Source: Branchinecta lynchi (Eukaryota; Arthropoda; Branchiopoda; Anostraca; Branchinectidae). From it: 64,000 nt of DNA. Under the pieces are notes generated by a model, which searched no databases, was not told where the DNA came from, and saw only the letters and a list, made by a program, of their open reading frames with translations. The DNA lies in NCBI GenBank assembly GCA_023053575.1, contig JAKZAP010000003.1, positions 8,346,561 to 8,410,560 on the forward strand, written 5' to 3'. The position numbers were made by a program, and so were the translations under genes. Shown here piece after piece: positions 31,021 to 42,152 of this stretch (the first letter of the stretch is position 1; each line of letters opens with the position of its first letter).

Positions 31021-31490
31021 GGTAGTAGTAAGGTACACACTGAAACCAAAAATAGCCCGATCCCAATCGTGAGACATGTAGGGGACTTGTAAGCAACAGC
31101 CGGCTGTTAGACCATAATCATCTTCGGTGATTACGGATTAGCAACTTTGGTAGTTGGTGTACCTATTCATCATATTATTTCTTTCCGGTGTATTTGATCG
31201 TGAGAACAGTTTGGTACCATGTCTATCACGGGGAGATGGACTTGTAAGTAAGAATCGGTTGCTAGAAGGGGTTCATGAGGGGCTAGAAACTTGTGAAAAT
31301 TGGTGCACGTTTTATTTGATCACCATAAATTTGAGGATAAGAAAATTGGTCTCCTTGGTCTATCTACTTTAATCCTGAAAAATTACGGATAGCTTTATAA
31401 TACAAACTAGATTATATAAGATACTGTTCCAAGTTTTTCCCAGTCATGATGTTGGCGATTGAAAAGGATAAAGTTCGACTGGCTGCAAAG
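29442..31490. repeat. 2.05-kb tandem duplication, unit 1
   Basis: From AGGACGATGAAACTTCGCAG to CGACTGGCTGCAAAG this unit is repeated at 31508-33543. Differences seen are two C-run length changes (together 13 bases) and a few single bases (for example AGCTAGGACG against AGCTAGTACG, GATCACC against GATCTCC). The frames at 29629-30174 and 31154-31372 lie within it and look non-coding. Confidence 0.93.
29575..29645 (-). ncRNA. tRNA-like sequence (SINE head or tRNA pseudogene), copy 1
   Basis: On the minus strand ACACAGCGGTAGAGCGG (A box and D-loop), an anticodon-arm-like CGCTTCGCGAATC, and CCGTGGTTCGATCCCGC (T arm and B box) are followed shortly by TTTTT, a possible pol III stop. The acceptor arms and anticodon stem do not pair well, so it is not a good tRNA gene. 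It is duplicated at 31641-31711. Confidence 0.6.
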
Positions 31491-31507
31491 TTTTCAGAGG
31501 TCGATGA

Positions 31508-33543
31508 AGGACGATGAAACTTCGCAGGCATATCAGGGACCCGACCAGATCAACTTACAAATAATCACTTCCCCAATCCGACTTTCCCCGGGAGTTCGGA
31601 AACTATAGAGCAAAAGCGGAGCGAAACGTAGCAAAAATAGCGCTGCTCAAATGCGGGATCGAACCACGGACGTCTGATTCGCGAAGCGACCGCTCTACCG
31701 CTGTGTCAAGACTCCATGTATGAAAGAGCGAATGCGGGAGAATATAGAAAGTGGATAAGCTAAACAGATCTCGTGAAACGATTCCACATAAGCTAGGACA
31801 ATGGAACTTGTCAGGAATATTTGATGTATTAGGGAGCGAATGCGGGAGTATATATTGTTAAAAGATTGAATCGGGGACCCGACCTGATTAACCTGGACAT
31901 AGTCAAGAAACATAAATAATAGTTCGGGCACTTCGACACAAGCTAGTACGATGAAACTTCGCAGGCGTAACTCGAATCGGAGCGTATCTGCAAATTCTCC
32001 TCCTACCTTGGTCGGAACCGGTTCGGACGCCAATAACAAATCTAGGCCGCGTAAACTTGCTACATCCCGATCACTCCGCTCTGAGAGTTTCACACGATTT
32101 CCGGTTCTCCCCCCCCCCCCAGATTCGTCGGATCCAGTCTGGACTTTGAAATGAGACACCTGAGACACGAGATCTTTCCAGAGATCAAGTTTCATTAAGA
32201 TCAAATAACCCGTTCGAAAGTTATGCATGTCCTTATTTTCCGGATTTCGCCACCTTCCCCTCCCCCCACGATGGTCGAATCGGGCAAGTTACTATTTCCA
32301 GTTTAGTTTGGTCGGGTCCCTCATACGCCTGCCAAATGTTATCGTCCTAGCCCACCTGGAAGTACATTAACTACGGATCGCCGGAATTCCGGAACCCCCC
32401 TCCAACTCCCCCGACAGTGTCCGAATCCGGTCCAGTTCTGTCAGTGATGTGTGTAGAGCTTGTGTTTGTTCTTACCACCAAGTTTCATCCCGATCGGTCC
32501 ACTCTGAGAGTTTCACATGATTTCCGGTTCCCCCCTCCGATCCCCCCCTCCCCCCAGATTCATCGGATCCGGTCCGGACTTGAAATGAGAGATCTGAGAC
32601 ACGAGATCTTTCCAGATAACAAGTTTCATTAAGATCCGATCATCCGTTCGAAAGTTATGAATGTCCCTATTTTCCGGATTCCGCCACCTCCCCCTCCCCC
32701 CCCCCACGATGGTCGGATCGGGCAAGTGACTATTTCCAACTTAGGCTGGTCTAGTCCCTGATAAACTTAATGTGGACGGGAAGAGAAGATTTTAGAGATG
32801 CGAAGTCTATGTGTCCGATTCGGATTCGGCCACAGTGGGGGGAGGGTGTTGAAGGGGGAGTCTCGGAAATGTTGTGGCTCGCATAGGTGTTATACGAGAA
32901 GTGACTTGAATGAAACTAGGAAAATAGATATGTCGTATGCCTTGTATGACATATCTTAGTCCGAGCACGATGGGGAGGGGTATCGGACTTCCCGGGAAAA
33001 TCTCAGATTAGCTTTCTCGTTTCTCACACCACCTACTCGTAAAAAGTGCCATATGAGCTCGTAGCTCTTGTTTGGTAGTAGTAAGGTACACACTGAAACC
33101 AAAAATAGCCCGATCCCAATCGTGAGACATGTAGGGGACTTGTAAGCAACAGCCGGCTGTTAGACCATAATCATCTTCGGTGATTACGGATTAGCAACTT
33201 TGGTAGTTGGTGTACCTATTCATCATATTATTTCTTTCCGGTGTATTTGATCGTGAGAACAGTTTGGTACCATGTCTATCACGGGGAGATGGACTTGTAA
33301 GTAAGAATCGGTTGCTAGAAGGGGTTCATGAGGGGCTAGAAACTTGTGAAAATTGGTGCACGTTTTATTTGATCTCCATAAATTTGAGGATAAGAAAATT
33401 GGTCTCCTTGGTCTATCTACTTTAATCCTGAAAAATTACGGATAGCTTTATAATACAAACTAGATTATATAAGATACTGTTCCAAGTTTTTCCCAGTCAT
33501 GATGTTGGCGATTGAAAAGGATAAAGTTCGACTGGCTGCAAAG
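31508..33543. repeat. 2.05-kb tandem duplication, unit 2
   Basis: The second unit is 2036 bases against 2049 in unit 1. A 17-base spacer (31491-31507) separates the units. Unit 2 runs on into CAATTTATTTCC, followed by older diverged copies of its right part. Confidence 0.93.
31641..31711 (-). ncRNA. tRNA-like sequence, copy 2
   Basis: Same sequence as the tRNA-like stretch at 29575, carried by the tandem duplication. Confidence 0.58.
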
Positions 33544-34690
33544 TCAATTTATTTCCTACTTCCGGTATTGTTTTTTTTTCGTTTATTTTTACCTGTAAGC
33601 AAAAATCGACCATTAGTTAGACTACAATCATCTTCGGCGATGGGGGACTTGTAACTTTTGCTAGTTGGTGTACTTATTAATCACATTATTTGTTTCTGGT
33701 GTATTTGAATTGAGAACAATTTGATACTATGTCTGTCACGGGGAGATGGACTTGTAAGTAGGAATCGGTTGCTAGCCTAGAAGGGGCTCATAAGGGACTA
33801 GAAACTAGTACAAATTGGTGCACATTTTATTTGATCTCTTTGAATCTGAGGTTAAGAAAATGAGCCTCCATGGTATATCAATATAACATAGAAATAAGTA
33901 TTTGAGGGGTTGACAACTTTAGTGGTAGGGTACACACTCAAACAAAGAATAGGCGGAACACAACTGTGAGACAAGTCAGTACTTGTAACTAACATTCGGC
34001 GATTACACCATAATCATCTTCGGCGATGAGGGGCTTCCGACTTTTCCTAGTATATGTACCTATTTTGTTTCTGGTGTTTTTAATGAAAAGAAAAGTTTGG
34101 TTCATGTCATCGTTCAAGAATCGGTTGCCAAAGCATTGTCATTTTCATGAGAAGCTAGAATGGTCTATGGTGATGGTCTTTCACTGTAACCTAGAATTAA
34201 GTGTTAACGCAACTGATAGAAATTATAATGTAAAACAGCAATATTATCCAATTTTAAAGTAAAAGACCCAGTTTTAATTTTGATGAAAAAGATGACCAAC
34301 TTTTATAAAAAAGCTTCGGTAGCCCTCCAAACCCACAACCTGTACCCATTTTTTAACAAGTGAATAAAGTAATGCGTAAATAATTGTAACTTAGTTGTCG
34401 AAATCGTGTATATTTTTGATAGTATTTATGTGTTAATCAATGGACCAGATGGTTTAGGCATAGTTCTGTTTTATACATTATTTTTTACTCCTCAATTCTG
34501 AGGGAAATAAATAAATAAATAAATATAGATGCGCAGTAAATAGTAGAGTGGCATCTATGGTATTTTGAACTAAAAAACTATATAGCTTTCTAATATCAAC
34601 TAGGTTATATAATGTTCCACGTTTCCACAAGTCACGATGTCTACGATTGAAAAGGATAATGTTCAACCGGCTGCAAAGTCAATTTAGTCG
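33544..34690. repeat. Older diverged copies of the right part of the 2.05-kb unit
   Basis: AATCATCTTCGGCGAT, GTTTCTGGTGTATTTG, GTCACGGGGAGATGGACTTG and TGCACATTTTATTTGATCTC (33600-33850) match 31110-31330. A further partial copy runs 33960-34140, and GATTGAAAAGGATAATGTTC with CGGCTGCAAAGTCAATTTA (34640-34685) matches the unit's end. Several rounds of local duplication are implied. Confidence 0.75.
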
Positions 34691-34862
34691 CTACTTCCGA
34701 TATTCTGTTGTTTTTTTTTCAACGCAGAGGGATAACCATGTGATTACAGATTGTGTCATCAGTTCAGAAAAATATTCTTCTTTGGATTGGATCATACCAT
34801 TTTGAAAACCTCGATATGTTGAGAAAATTCAGCATTTAACTGCTAGTGAAGAAATAAAACCA

Positions 34863-34938
34863 AAGTGTTGCTCCTGCAACACTTTAGTCGGCGAAGCCGA
34901 ACACAGGTTGCTGCAACACTTCACGTTGCCCCGGCAAC
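34863..34938. repeat. Cluster of perfect short hairpins
   Basis: Three perfect hairpins follow each other: AAGTGTTGC-TCCT-GCAACACTT (34863-34884), TCGGC-GAA-GCCGA (34888-34900) and GTTGCC-CC-GGCAAC (34925-34938). The palindrome TTGCTGCAA lies between the last two. This could be a tiny transposon end, a structured RNA or a recombination footprint; no function is claimed. Confidence 0.6.
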
Positions 34939-35022
34939 ATAGGTCTAGTCATTATTTTGACGGATCTTATTACGAAAACTACTAACGTATAATTTTATAC
35001 AAAAATCTGTATGAGTAGTAGC

Positions 35023-35211
35023 CAAGGCCGTATCCAGGGGGGGTGGTTAGGGGGTAGACCCCCCCCCCCAAACACACAATATTAATATTTGTATAGGCTT
35101 TTCCCTCTGATCTATATGTTGGTTGTACTTTTTTCTCCGACCAGCAGGCAACCCCCCCCCCCCCCCGAAAGGCACCCCCCCACCCGAAATAAATTCCTGG
35201 ATACGGGCCTG
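35023..35211. mobile_element. hAT-like MITE, CAAGGCCGTATCC family, copy 2
   Basis: It begins CAAGGCCGTATCCAGG and ends CCTGGATACGGGCCTG. Flanking 8-mers GTAGTAGC (35015-35022) and GTAGTAAC (35212-35219) differ at one base. It is 189 bp against 188 bp for the copy at 15648, with the same internal motifs and C-runs. Confidence 0.88.
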
Positions 35212-35519
35212 GTAGTAACATATGCTGCACATACTTTCGTAGAATCCGAAAAAACTCAAAAAACAAAATCGTGTCTTAATAAAAGCTCTCATAATTCTGG
35301 AACAAAAATCTTGCTGGCTATGACATCACAGGACGAGTCACGGTAGTTTCCATCTTACTGCAAGCGGTCTTGAGAACTTTTACGATTTCGCCTTCTCCGC
35401 TTTCCCGGTAGTTAATAAACTGCATAACTAGCAGTTTTGTTGTTATGTCTTTTCACTTTCTTCCGTCAGCATTATTTTAATAATTTTGTTTGGCTTTGTA
35501 GAGCATTCTGCGTTCCCTA

Positions 35520-36259
35520 TCAAGGTTCAAGGTTTGTTTATTCTTACTTTATATAATACATAAACATTAACAATACTATACTCTGCACTTACAATTATTT
35601 CAGGGTTTGAACCGGAGAGAAGAAAAACATCGAACGGTTCAGACCCTTCCATAAAAGAAAATCAATAAAACGAAATCGACCCAACGCTGAATAGAAAGAT
35701 CACCGCACGACATCGCCAACACGAAGCGAAATCAACCCAAACAAAAACAACAAAAAAAATGAGGGAAGGGTGACTGAAAACCAGTATCACTAGAGAAAAA
35801 CACATAAATAAACATGGCATACAACCAATCTCTAACTGTTAATTGTCCATTCTTAAATTTGTTAATGAGAATGGACAGCTGTTTTTTTATACTTTGAAGG
35901 GATTTTGTAGAATCAATTTTAGGAAATAAAATTTGCCATGAATTCAAAACTGAATAAGATGGAGAAAAACGAGACCTCTCTGAAGCTACTCTTTGACTTC
36001 GGATCTTCCATTTATGACGGTTATCGTACTGGTGCTTTAGTGGGCAAGGAAAGAAATCATTTGAATGGAAATATGATGGAAGCTGGCAACGGTCATACTT
36101 TGTTTTAAATAGGAATGACGCAAATTTAAATAGTTCAGAAACGAGCAAAATATTAATCAGAATATTACCCCAGGAAGTGATGACCGTGATGGTAAAAAAG
36201 TTCGCAAAATCTTTAAACACGGTTTTGTAAAATCTGTAATGGTTTAAGATGAGTTTCAA
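35520..36259 (-). pseudogene. Non-LTR retrotransposon 3' end: ORF2 C-terminal region
   Basis: The minus-strand frame 36259-35732 (175 codons) carries LPSYFHSNDFFPCPLKHQYD, NRHKWKIRS, SVLNSWQILFPKIDSTKSLQ and KKQLSILINKF. This is the usual end of CR1/Rex-like LINE ORF2 (an H-Y-N-R-type block, then LWN-LP-type and S-L-x-F-K-K-type blocks). A 3' UTR follows, ending in an AACCTTG-type short repeat near 35525. The reverse transcriptase itself is missing upstream, so it is 5'-truncated. Clade placement is tentative. Confidence 0.75.
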
Positions 36260-36640
36260 ATGTAGCCAGATATATTAAAAGGCAATAAGTGAAAAGTCAG
36301 AAGGCTTCCTTTTATTTGTAATTACCATATCACGCTTTTCTGTCCCATTGTTTCGGTTCTGCCAAGAAGATAATCATGTTCCAAAGTCCTTCATGTGAAT
36401 CATTCATGATCAGGGTACTAATACTAAATAATTGAAATATAATAAGGTAGACCATTGTTTTGCAAATAATTTGTCATGCTATGAGAAATTAACGGTCATT
36501 GGTCAGTGGGCAATATGATATGAAATGACATGAAAATGTATTTACGTTTGCAACCTGGGGCCACAGCAAACAAAAATGAATAAATATGTATACTAACTAA
36601 ATTAACACACTGTTACATATGTTCACATTTCGGGGCAAAA
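36260..36640. other. No feature recognised
   Basis: A+T-rich sequence without a convincing frame or repeat. Confidence 0.5.
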
Positions 36641-36649
36641 TATACATTA

Positions 36650-36790
36650 GACACCAATGTCAACAAGTATACGAAGTTTCAATTTGATACCTGTTATGGT
36701 TCACGAGTTGATGAACACCACACAAAGATGCCGAAAACCGAAAATTACAAAAACTACAGCGGTCGCAACGGTGGACTGTTCATAAATCCA
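36650..36790 (-). repeat. Family 3 fragment, minus strand
   Basis: On the minus strand GAACAGTCCACCGTTGCGAC, TTTTCGGTTTTCGG and AACTCGTGAACC...ATTGAAACTTCG match the family 3 head at 20200-20320. The 25-nt spacing between ACT and GAAACTT is kept. Confidence 0.7.
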
Positions 36791-36934
36791 CAATCTGTTG
36801 AAAAAAATGTAAGAAATACTTTCAGAAGCAGCGCGACGGCAATTCTGGTAGGACGAATGATATTTTCCACTTCTCACGGTTTTCGTCTTAAAGCATACCT
36901 CGCACTAGTTACTGTTTAAGTGCGAAAAAAAATT

Positions 36935-37455
36935 TCGTATTCGGATTCAGCATGTCCTCTTACCCTAGAATCGAAAATCTAATCAACTTCACCCGTATGG
37001 AAATAATTAAGTTGTTTACGGTTGTTAACGACTGTTTACAACTGGTGACGACTATTTACAATTGAATTCGATTGTGTTCGATCTGAAGGTTCTACTTTAA
37101 CTTTTTACAAATTTTCCGGGTTTAACCGAATCTCGGACGAACTGCTTTTCCGGCGAGATAATACTTTTCATAGTCAGATTCAGCATGTCTCCGTACCCCT
37201 AAATCGAATGTTTCATTAACTTTTAAGAAATATTTATTTCGGCCCCTAAATTTGAAACTCCTCCCCAACCCCTAAATTTACAGCTTTAGGGCCCATCTGC
37301 GAACTCGACCTTTCTTTTGACCCAAAGAATTCTCACACCAAGTTTCATCAACATATCTCATTCCCTTCGAGACTTAGCGTGCTGACAGACGGACGGGCAG
37401 ACGTACAGCTTTTGCGATGTCATAGGTATCCCTCCACGTACGTTTTTGGGATCAC
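36935..37455 (-). repeat. Family 1 repeat, minus strand, tail missing
   Basis: On the minus strand GGGATCCC is degenerate (GTGATCCCAAAAACGTACG) near 37455. It is followed by GTACGTCTGCCCGTCCGTCTG, CTCGAAGGGAATGAG with GATGAAACTTGG and two monomers, then truncation near 36935. Confidence 0.8.
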
Positions 37456-38899
37456 AGAAACGGATGAGGTAGGGGATATCCCACGAGCGTCAGAAGGTTC
37501 GGGGAACTTCTCTAACTAGGATAAGTATAAAAGCAAGAATTTATTTTTTTTAATAATTAGAGCTTTATTACTCTTTGGTTCCGCACTTTGTCCTCTTTCA
37601 TTCTTATTAGTCATAAATGCTGCCCTATTATCGTGATCTTAAGCTAGAAATTAGAGTTTTTCCGCGATTTGGGATTGTGCGAAACGAGATTCAGTTGCAG
37701 AATTAACCTTGGCATACGTGTACTAAAGATATATTTTAGCTCATTGTTTTCTTGGAAAAATTCGTCAAATATTTATAGTAGTCTGGCTGTCTCTGCAAGA
37801 GCTGGCGATGGAAATAGTAGGTTGAAGTAAATACTTCCGATCCTATTTCTGCAAAGAAAAAACGTAATTTTATGTCACCTGATAGCGCCAAGTTCTGCAT
37901 ACGCATCGTAGGCTCTACTTTGACAGGGCAGTAAATGCCAAAGCAAATTGTATCTTTTTCAATCATTGTCGGCACTTTTCTGAGGTGTGAATTGGGACTC
38001 CGGTCTTGGTTATACTTTGTTTTGATAAGCAGTTATTTTTTTTTAGTGGATAAGTTACTTGGGTATTGAAACTTTTTTTGGTAGTTTGTCTGTCATTCAC
38101 CATCTGTTCTGTTTTAAACCTGTACACTACAAACTGTAAATGCTCGTCTAATTACAAACCGATTGAGTGTGTCAAAAACATTCGCTATTTTTCAAAATTA
38201 TAGTTAATTTTTTCTAGATTGTTTTTACCAATCCATTTTTCTGAAGAATTTGGTTTTCTGAAAAATGGACAATTTTTCTTAAAAGCAGCCGATTTTCTTC
38301 TTAAACAGTCGTTTTTTGTTTAAAACAGTCGTTAAAAATGACCAGCCATTCGGTAATACCTTGCCCCCCCCCCAAACATTTTGGATAGTAACGACTCTTT
38401 CGAGTTGAAACTTCATATACTTGTTGTCATTCGGGTCTGATTGTGTCTTTCGCCCCCCTCCCCCCCCCCATACCCACCCAGTTCAGGTCTAGTATAAAGA
38501 TGAGCTCCTTTTAGTATTTTGCCCTGCTTTCTTCCTTGTAAACCAGCTTGCGCTAGTAGAAAGTCGGAAAGTATGTTAAGTATTTTTCCATCTCTAGTTT
38601 CACTCACACGAAATGGATCCGGCCGGATTCGTTTAGCGCTAGCCCGCAGTTTAGCTGGGCTACGCACACGTCAGTTTGACGAATTGCGTTATGCTATGTC
38701 TCATCAAAATGTGAAATGCATCCGGCCGGATTCGATTACGGATTATAATAGGATACCAATGCCAGGCGGATTCGGGTGATATTTCTTAGAATTTTGACTG
38801 ACATACCATTTATTGTTAGCGAGGAGATATGCAGTCCTGTAATAAGGATGTAGGTCAGCGAGAGGTGGTCAAAGGAGGGTAAAGCCGGATGCTATAGCC
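37456..38899. other. No gene recognised; C-run rich patch
   Basis: C-runs at about 38366 and 38452-38470, with TTCGGGTCTGATTGTG between, resemble family 3 monomers weakly. No coding frame is supported. Confidence 0.45.
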
Positions 38900-39641
38900 C
38901 AGTGGTTCCCAACCTTTTCCGTACGGCGTCGCCCTAAACAAGGTTCGAAAAAATTGCGTACCCCCTTTTTCAGAACGTGAAAAAGACGATAGATATTATC
39001 ATAAATGATAAGGCATACGTGTGTAAAAATATATACAAAATCAATGCGGCAATCACTAGAGGCTACTTTGTAGCAAAAGTTTTGTCAAATCTCGGCTCGA
39101 CGTCATTAGTGGCATATTTTTTTTAGAGTCAGCTTGTTTCTGTCTTTGGTTTTGATGTTCTCCGTGCTTTCATCAAGCTGCATCACAAACTTTTTCGTTC
39201 GCTTTTCGTTAATCTTCGATTATTCTTAAGACAATATTGTTTGACACAGGAAAAGATTTTACGGCATTAGGCTAGCTGTTTTTGAATCAACATTATTTTT
39301 ACCGAATTTCACTAGGGCTTGTAATCAGAGGAGTCACGCACGGGTTGACAATACCCATTCCCGCAAAAGGTCGGCCAGACGATTAAAAAGAAAAGAGTCG
39401 GCGCGTTTTCGTAAAAGCAGTTTTTAAACAAAAGAAAAAAACAGTCGGTAAAAATGACATGTCGGTCAATAAAAATACGTTGCCCCTTAAGATATATTTT
39501 GGCTGGTGATGCCTCGCTGGTAATATTAGGCTTTCGGCAATAAAAAATGAGCGAGGCGAGACTTTGAAGCTACATACTAAATCAATTTTGGTTCCTTCGC
39601 GTACCCCTTGGGGTACGCGTACCACCGGTTGGGAACCACTG
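38900..39641. mobile_element. hAT-type element, CAGTGGTTCCCAACC family, copy 3 (742 bp)
   Basis: Ends CAGTGGTTCCCAACCTTTTC and CACCGGTTGGGAACCACTG, with a perfect 8-bp TSD CTATAGCC (38892-38899 and 39642-39649). It is nearly twice the length of the copies at 4826 and 16238; the extra interior (about 39060-39560) has no transposase-like frame. It is a longer non-autonomous relative. Confidence 0.93.
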
Positions 39642-39649
39642 CTATAGCC

Positions 39650-40699
39650 TACTAAGATAAATACTTCTTCAGCCCAAGCTGACTGGGAATCTTGTTTAAA
39701 AAAAATGACTTAAAGCGGAGCTATGGTATTTCAGTCCTGCTTCGACAGGGTCCTCTTCAAGCCTTATAGAAACGTATCTGTAATCAGGTTCATTTCAGTA
39801 TTCAGATTACAGGTTACAGAACCATGTAATCAGATTACAGTTTCGTTTCTTCACGCTGCAGCCGGAAGAAGACACCTGCCAAGAAGGGCCGAAATAACGC
39901 TGAAGAATAATATCGTATGGATGACTTGTCTGTCTGTGTGCTCTGTACATACACTAAGATCTTGGTTTTCGTTTTCCTCTAATAATATAGCTCTTTCGGA
40001 TTAACTTAAAATTATAATTTCTGCAAAAGCCATCCGGTTAGGGATCCGTCCGATAACTTAATAGTACAAGTCAATCCACGAGATTTATTAGCTTAACCTT
40101 GAATAAATTGAAATACAAATGGTTTTGACACTGTCCACACCAGAAAAAAATCTGTACAACAGATCCAAAATCCAAAGGGGAAACATTATTATCAATTCTA
40201 TTCCGTTTTTATAACAAATTTCTTTTCAAAAAAATGCGGCATGTAAAGCATGTTTGTATGCCTGTTTTGCTTCAAGAACCCGTTTTCTCATATCCGTTTT
40301 ATTTCTGATTTAATAGTTCATGTTTGGTTTAAGTTTTTTTTAAGATTTGTGTTGCTTTATAGCAGGTAAGAAATATAAATGTTTTGAAATGCGACCTAAG
40401 AGTCATGTGTCTAGATTTTTTTGAATTCATAAACTCATTTCCAATGTCCATTTTTTGTTTCTATGACTAGCTCCTATTTTGTAATATCGTTTAATATTTT
40501 TTTATTTTATTTTTCACCTAGCATAAAACAAATGGTTTTAAGTTCGCCTTGGATTTAAAATTGTCTGCAGATATCAGAGCACGGGGAAAACTTTACTCCA
40601 AATATGGAAACTACACATAGTGCCCTGTACTAGGGTGCGCACTAAGCGAAACTTCGAAGTACTGCAGCCCAACGGAACCAGGTTAACCATTGGCTTTAA
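39650..40699. other. Mostly unrecognised; short MITE-like phrase
   Basis: CTTCAGCCCAAGCTGACTGGG (39670s) and CCTGCCAAGAAGGGCCGAAA (about 39872) recur at 40944, 51243, 51330, 63530 and 63765 beside hairpin MITEs, so a diverged member is probably here. The rest shows nothing. Confidence 0.45.
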
Positions 40700-40822
40700 C
40701 CTCTTTCTAAGGTTTAATAGTAAAAACTTTCAAGGAGTCTTGCGAAGACCGGATATCTACAAAGCGTAATGGTCCGGTTTAAATATTCAATTTTCGGGAT
40801 CCCATCGAAACCTTTGTCTTGT
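40700..40822 (+). repeat. Family 1 tail fragment
   Basis: Only the 3' end is present: AATAGTAAAAACTTTCAAGG, GCGAAGACCGGATATCTAC and GGGATCCCATCGAAACCTTT with GTCTTGTT. Confidence 0.82.
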
Positions 40823-40971
40823 TTTCGATTAATTTAACCTTTTTAAAAGTATTGAATGTTGATTTTTTGAAAGCAGCTTATGGTCCAATTATTATACCTT
40901 TTGGTCTCATTAATATGGTTACCTAATTATTTATTTATTCCTTCAGCCCAAAGTGACTGCGAATTATATTT

Positions 40972-41057
40972 GACAGTGCAAAACGGATACGTCAGCTACA
41001 TTTTCTAGTCAGCTAATAAAATGTAGCTGACAAATCCGTTTTGCGTTGTCAAATATT
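40972..41057. mobile_element. Hairpin MITE, TTTGACAGTGCAAAACGGATAC family
   Basis: Arms ATTTGACAGTGCAAAACGG and TCAGCTACATTTT pair with AAAATGTAGCTGA and CCGTTTTGCGTTGTCAAAT over nearly the whole 86 bases. ATTAT/ATTAT flanks are possible target repeats. Confidence 0.75.
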
Positions 41058-42152
41058 ATTTGTTTCACATGGTATTTCGTACACTTTGTGGATACAAATA
41101 AATAAAATGAAGAGAAATTTTTAAACATTAAGAAAATAAGAGAAAAATTATAGAAAAACTCTAAATAATCGCGCTTCAGAGAGACCGCGATACTGAGAGA
41201 ACGCTACTACTGACAGACTTTTTTGCAGCTCGTCAAATTTGATGGTTATATTTGTGACGAAAGAGATATCGTCGTATCTGTACCGCTTTGGCATGGGTAC
41301 GGGTATGACGAATGGCGAAGCGCTTGCACCAGCTGCTATTCTGAAATACTGCTTTTCGGCAACCTGTTACAGGGTGGGGAATGTGGTCCACCAGTCTCTT
41401 TCGCGGAACACACCAGTCTCACTGTTTTGAACCATCAGTCTCAGAAAAATGGCGCCGGGAACCACCAGTCTCGGAAACGAGACCAACAGTCTCAAATCCA
41501 GACCAACAGTCTCATCTAATTTCCAATTTTTTTAGAGTAAAAAAGTGTTTTCTTTGTTTTTCTCCGTCAGTCCCTTGAATTACGCGCTTGTGTCAGCACG
41601 ACAGGTAGAGTGAAGCTTGAGCTTTCCATACATGTATTTATCTTTGCTATTGGCTTGGTACTTCTCAGTGAGTAGGGCTCTGAAAAAGCAAACAAATTTA
41701 TTTTTTTGTTTTCTGTGTTGTTGAATAGAATTCTGCTACTCTGCCAACTACTGCAGGTAAAGTGAAGCTCTGGGCTTTCAAACGATATATTATTCACTGT
41801 TACTGGATTACCAAGTGTCATATTGTGTTGCTCTGAAAAATTGTTTTGGTGAGCAAATGTAATTTCTGGTTTGTCTCTGCGATTTCTTGGGATTTTCTAA
41901 CTTTTCAACCAGTTTTGGTAGATTTAAGCATGGACTTTCCACAGATACGCGTATCTCTGATATTGGCTTAGTCAGTTTCTTGCTGGTGTCCTCTGATAAA
42001 CTCATTAGTTGTGTTTTTTTAACTGACCTGCTTGACCCTGTTGAATGTTTTGTTGTCTCACTATTCAGTTCACCTGACTGCCTGGTCCGGTACTAGTTCG
42101 TTCCATGCATTTTCCATGCTTAAAATACTATTCTGGGGCTGTCTCTACACAA

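Noticed and set aside
41887..42096. Repeated 60-70-codon frame (also 47827-48036 and 48903-49097, minus strand) that might look like a conserved gene
   Set aside because: It is the common arm segment of the foldback element, present because of the inverted and duplicated structure; differences include frame-altering changes.
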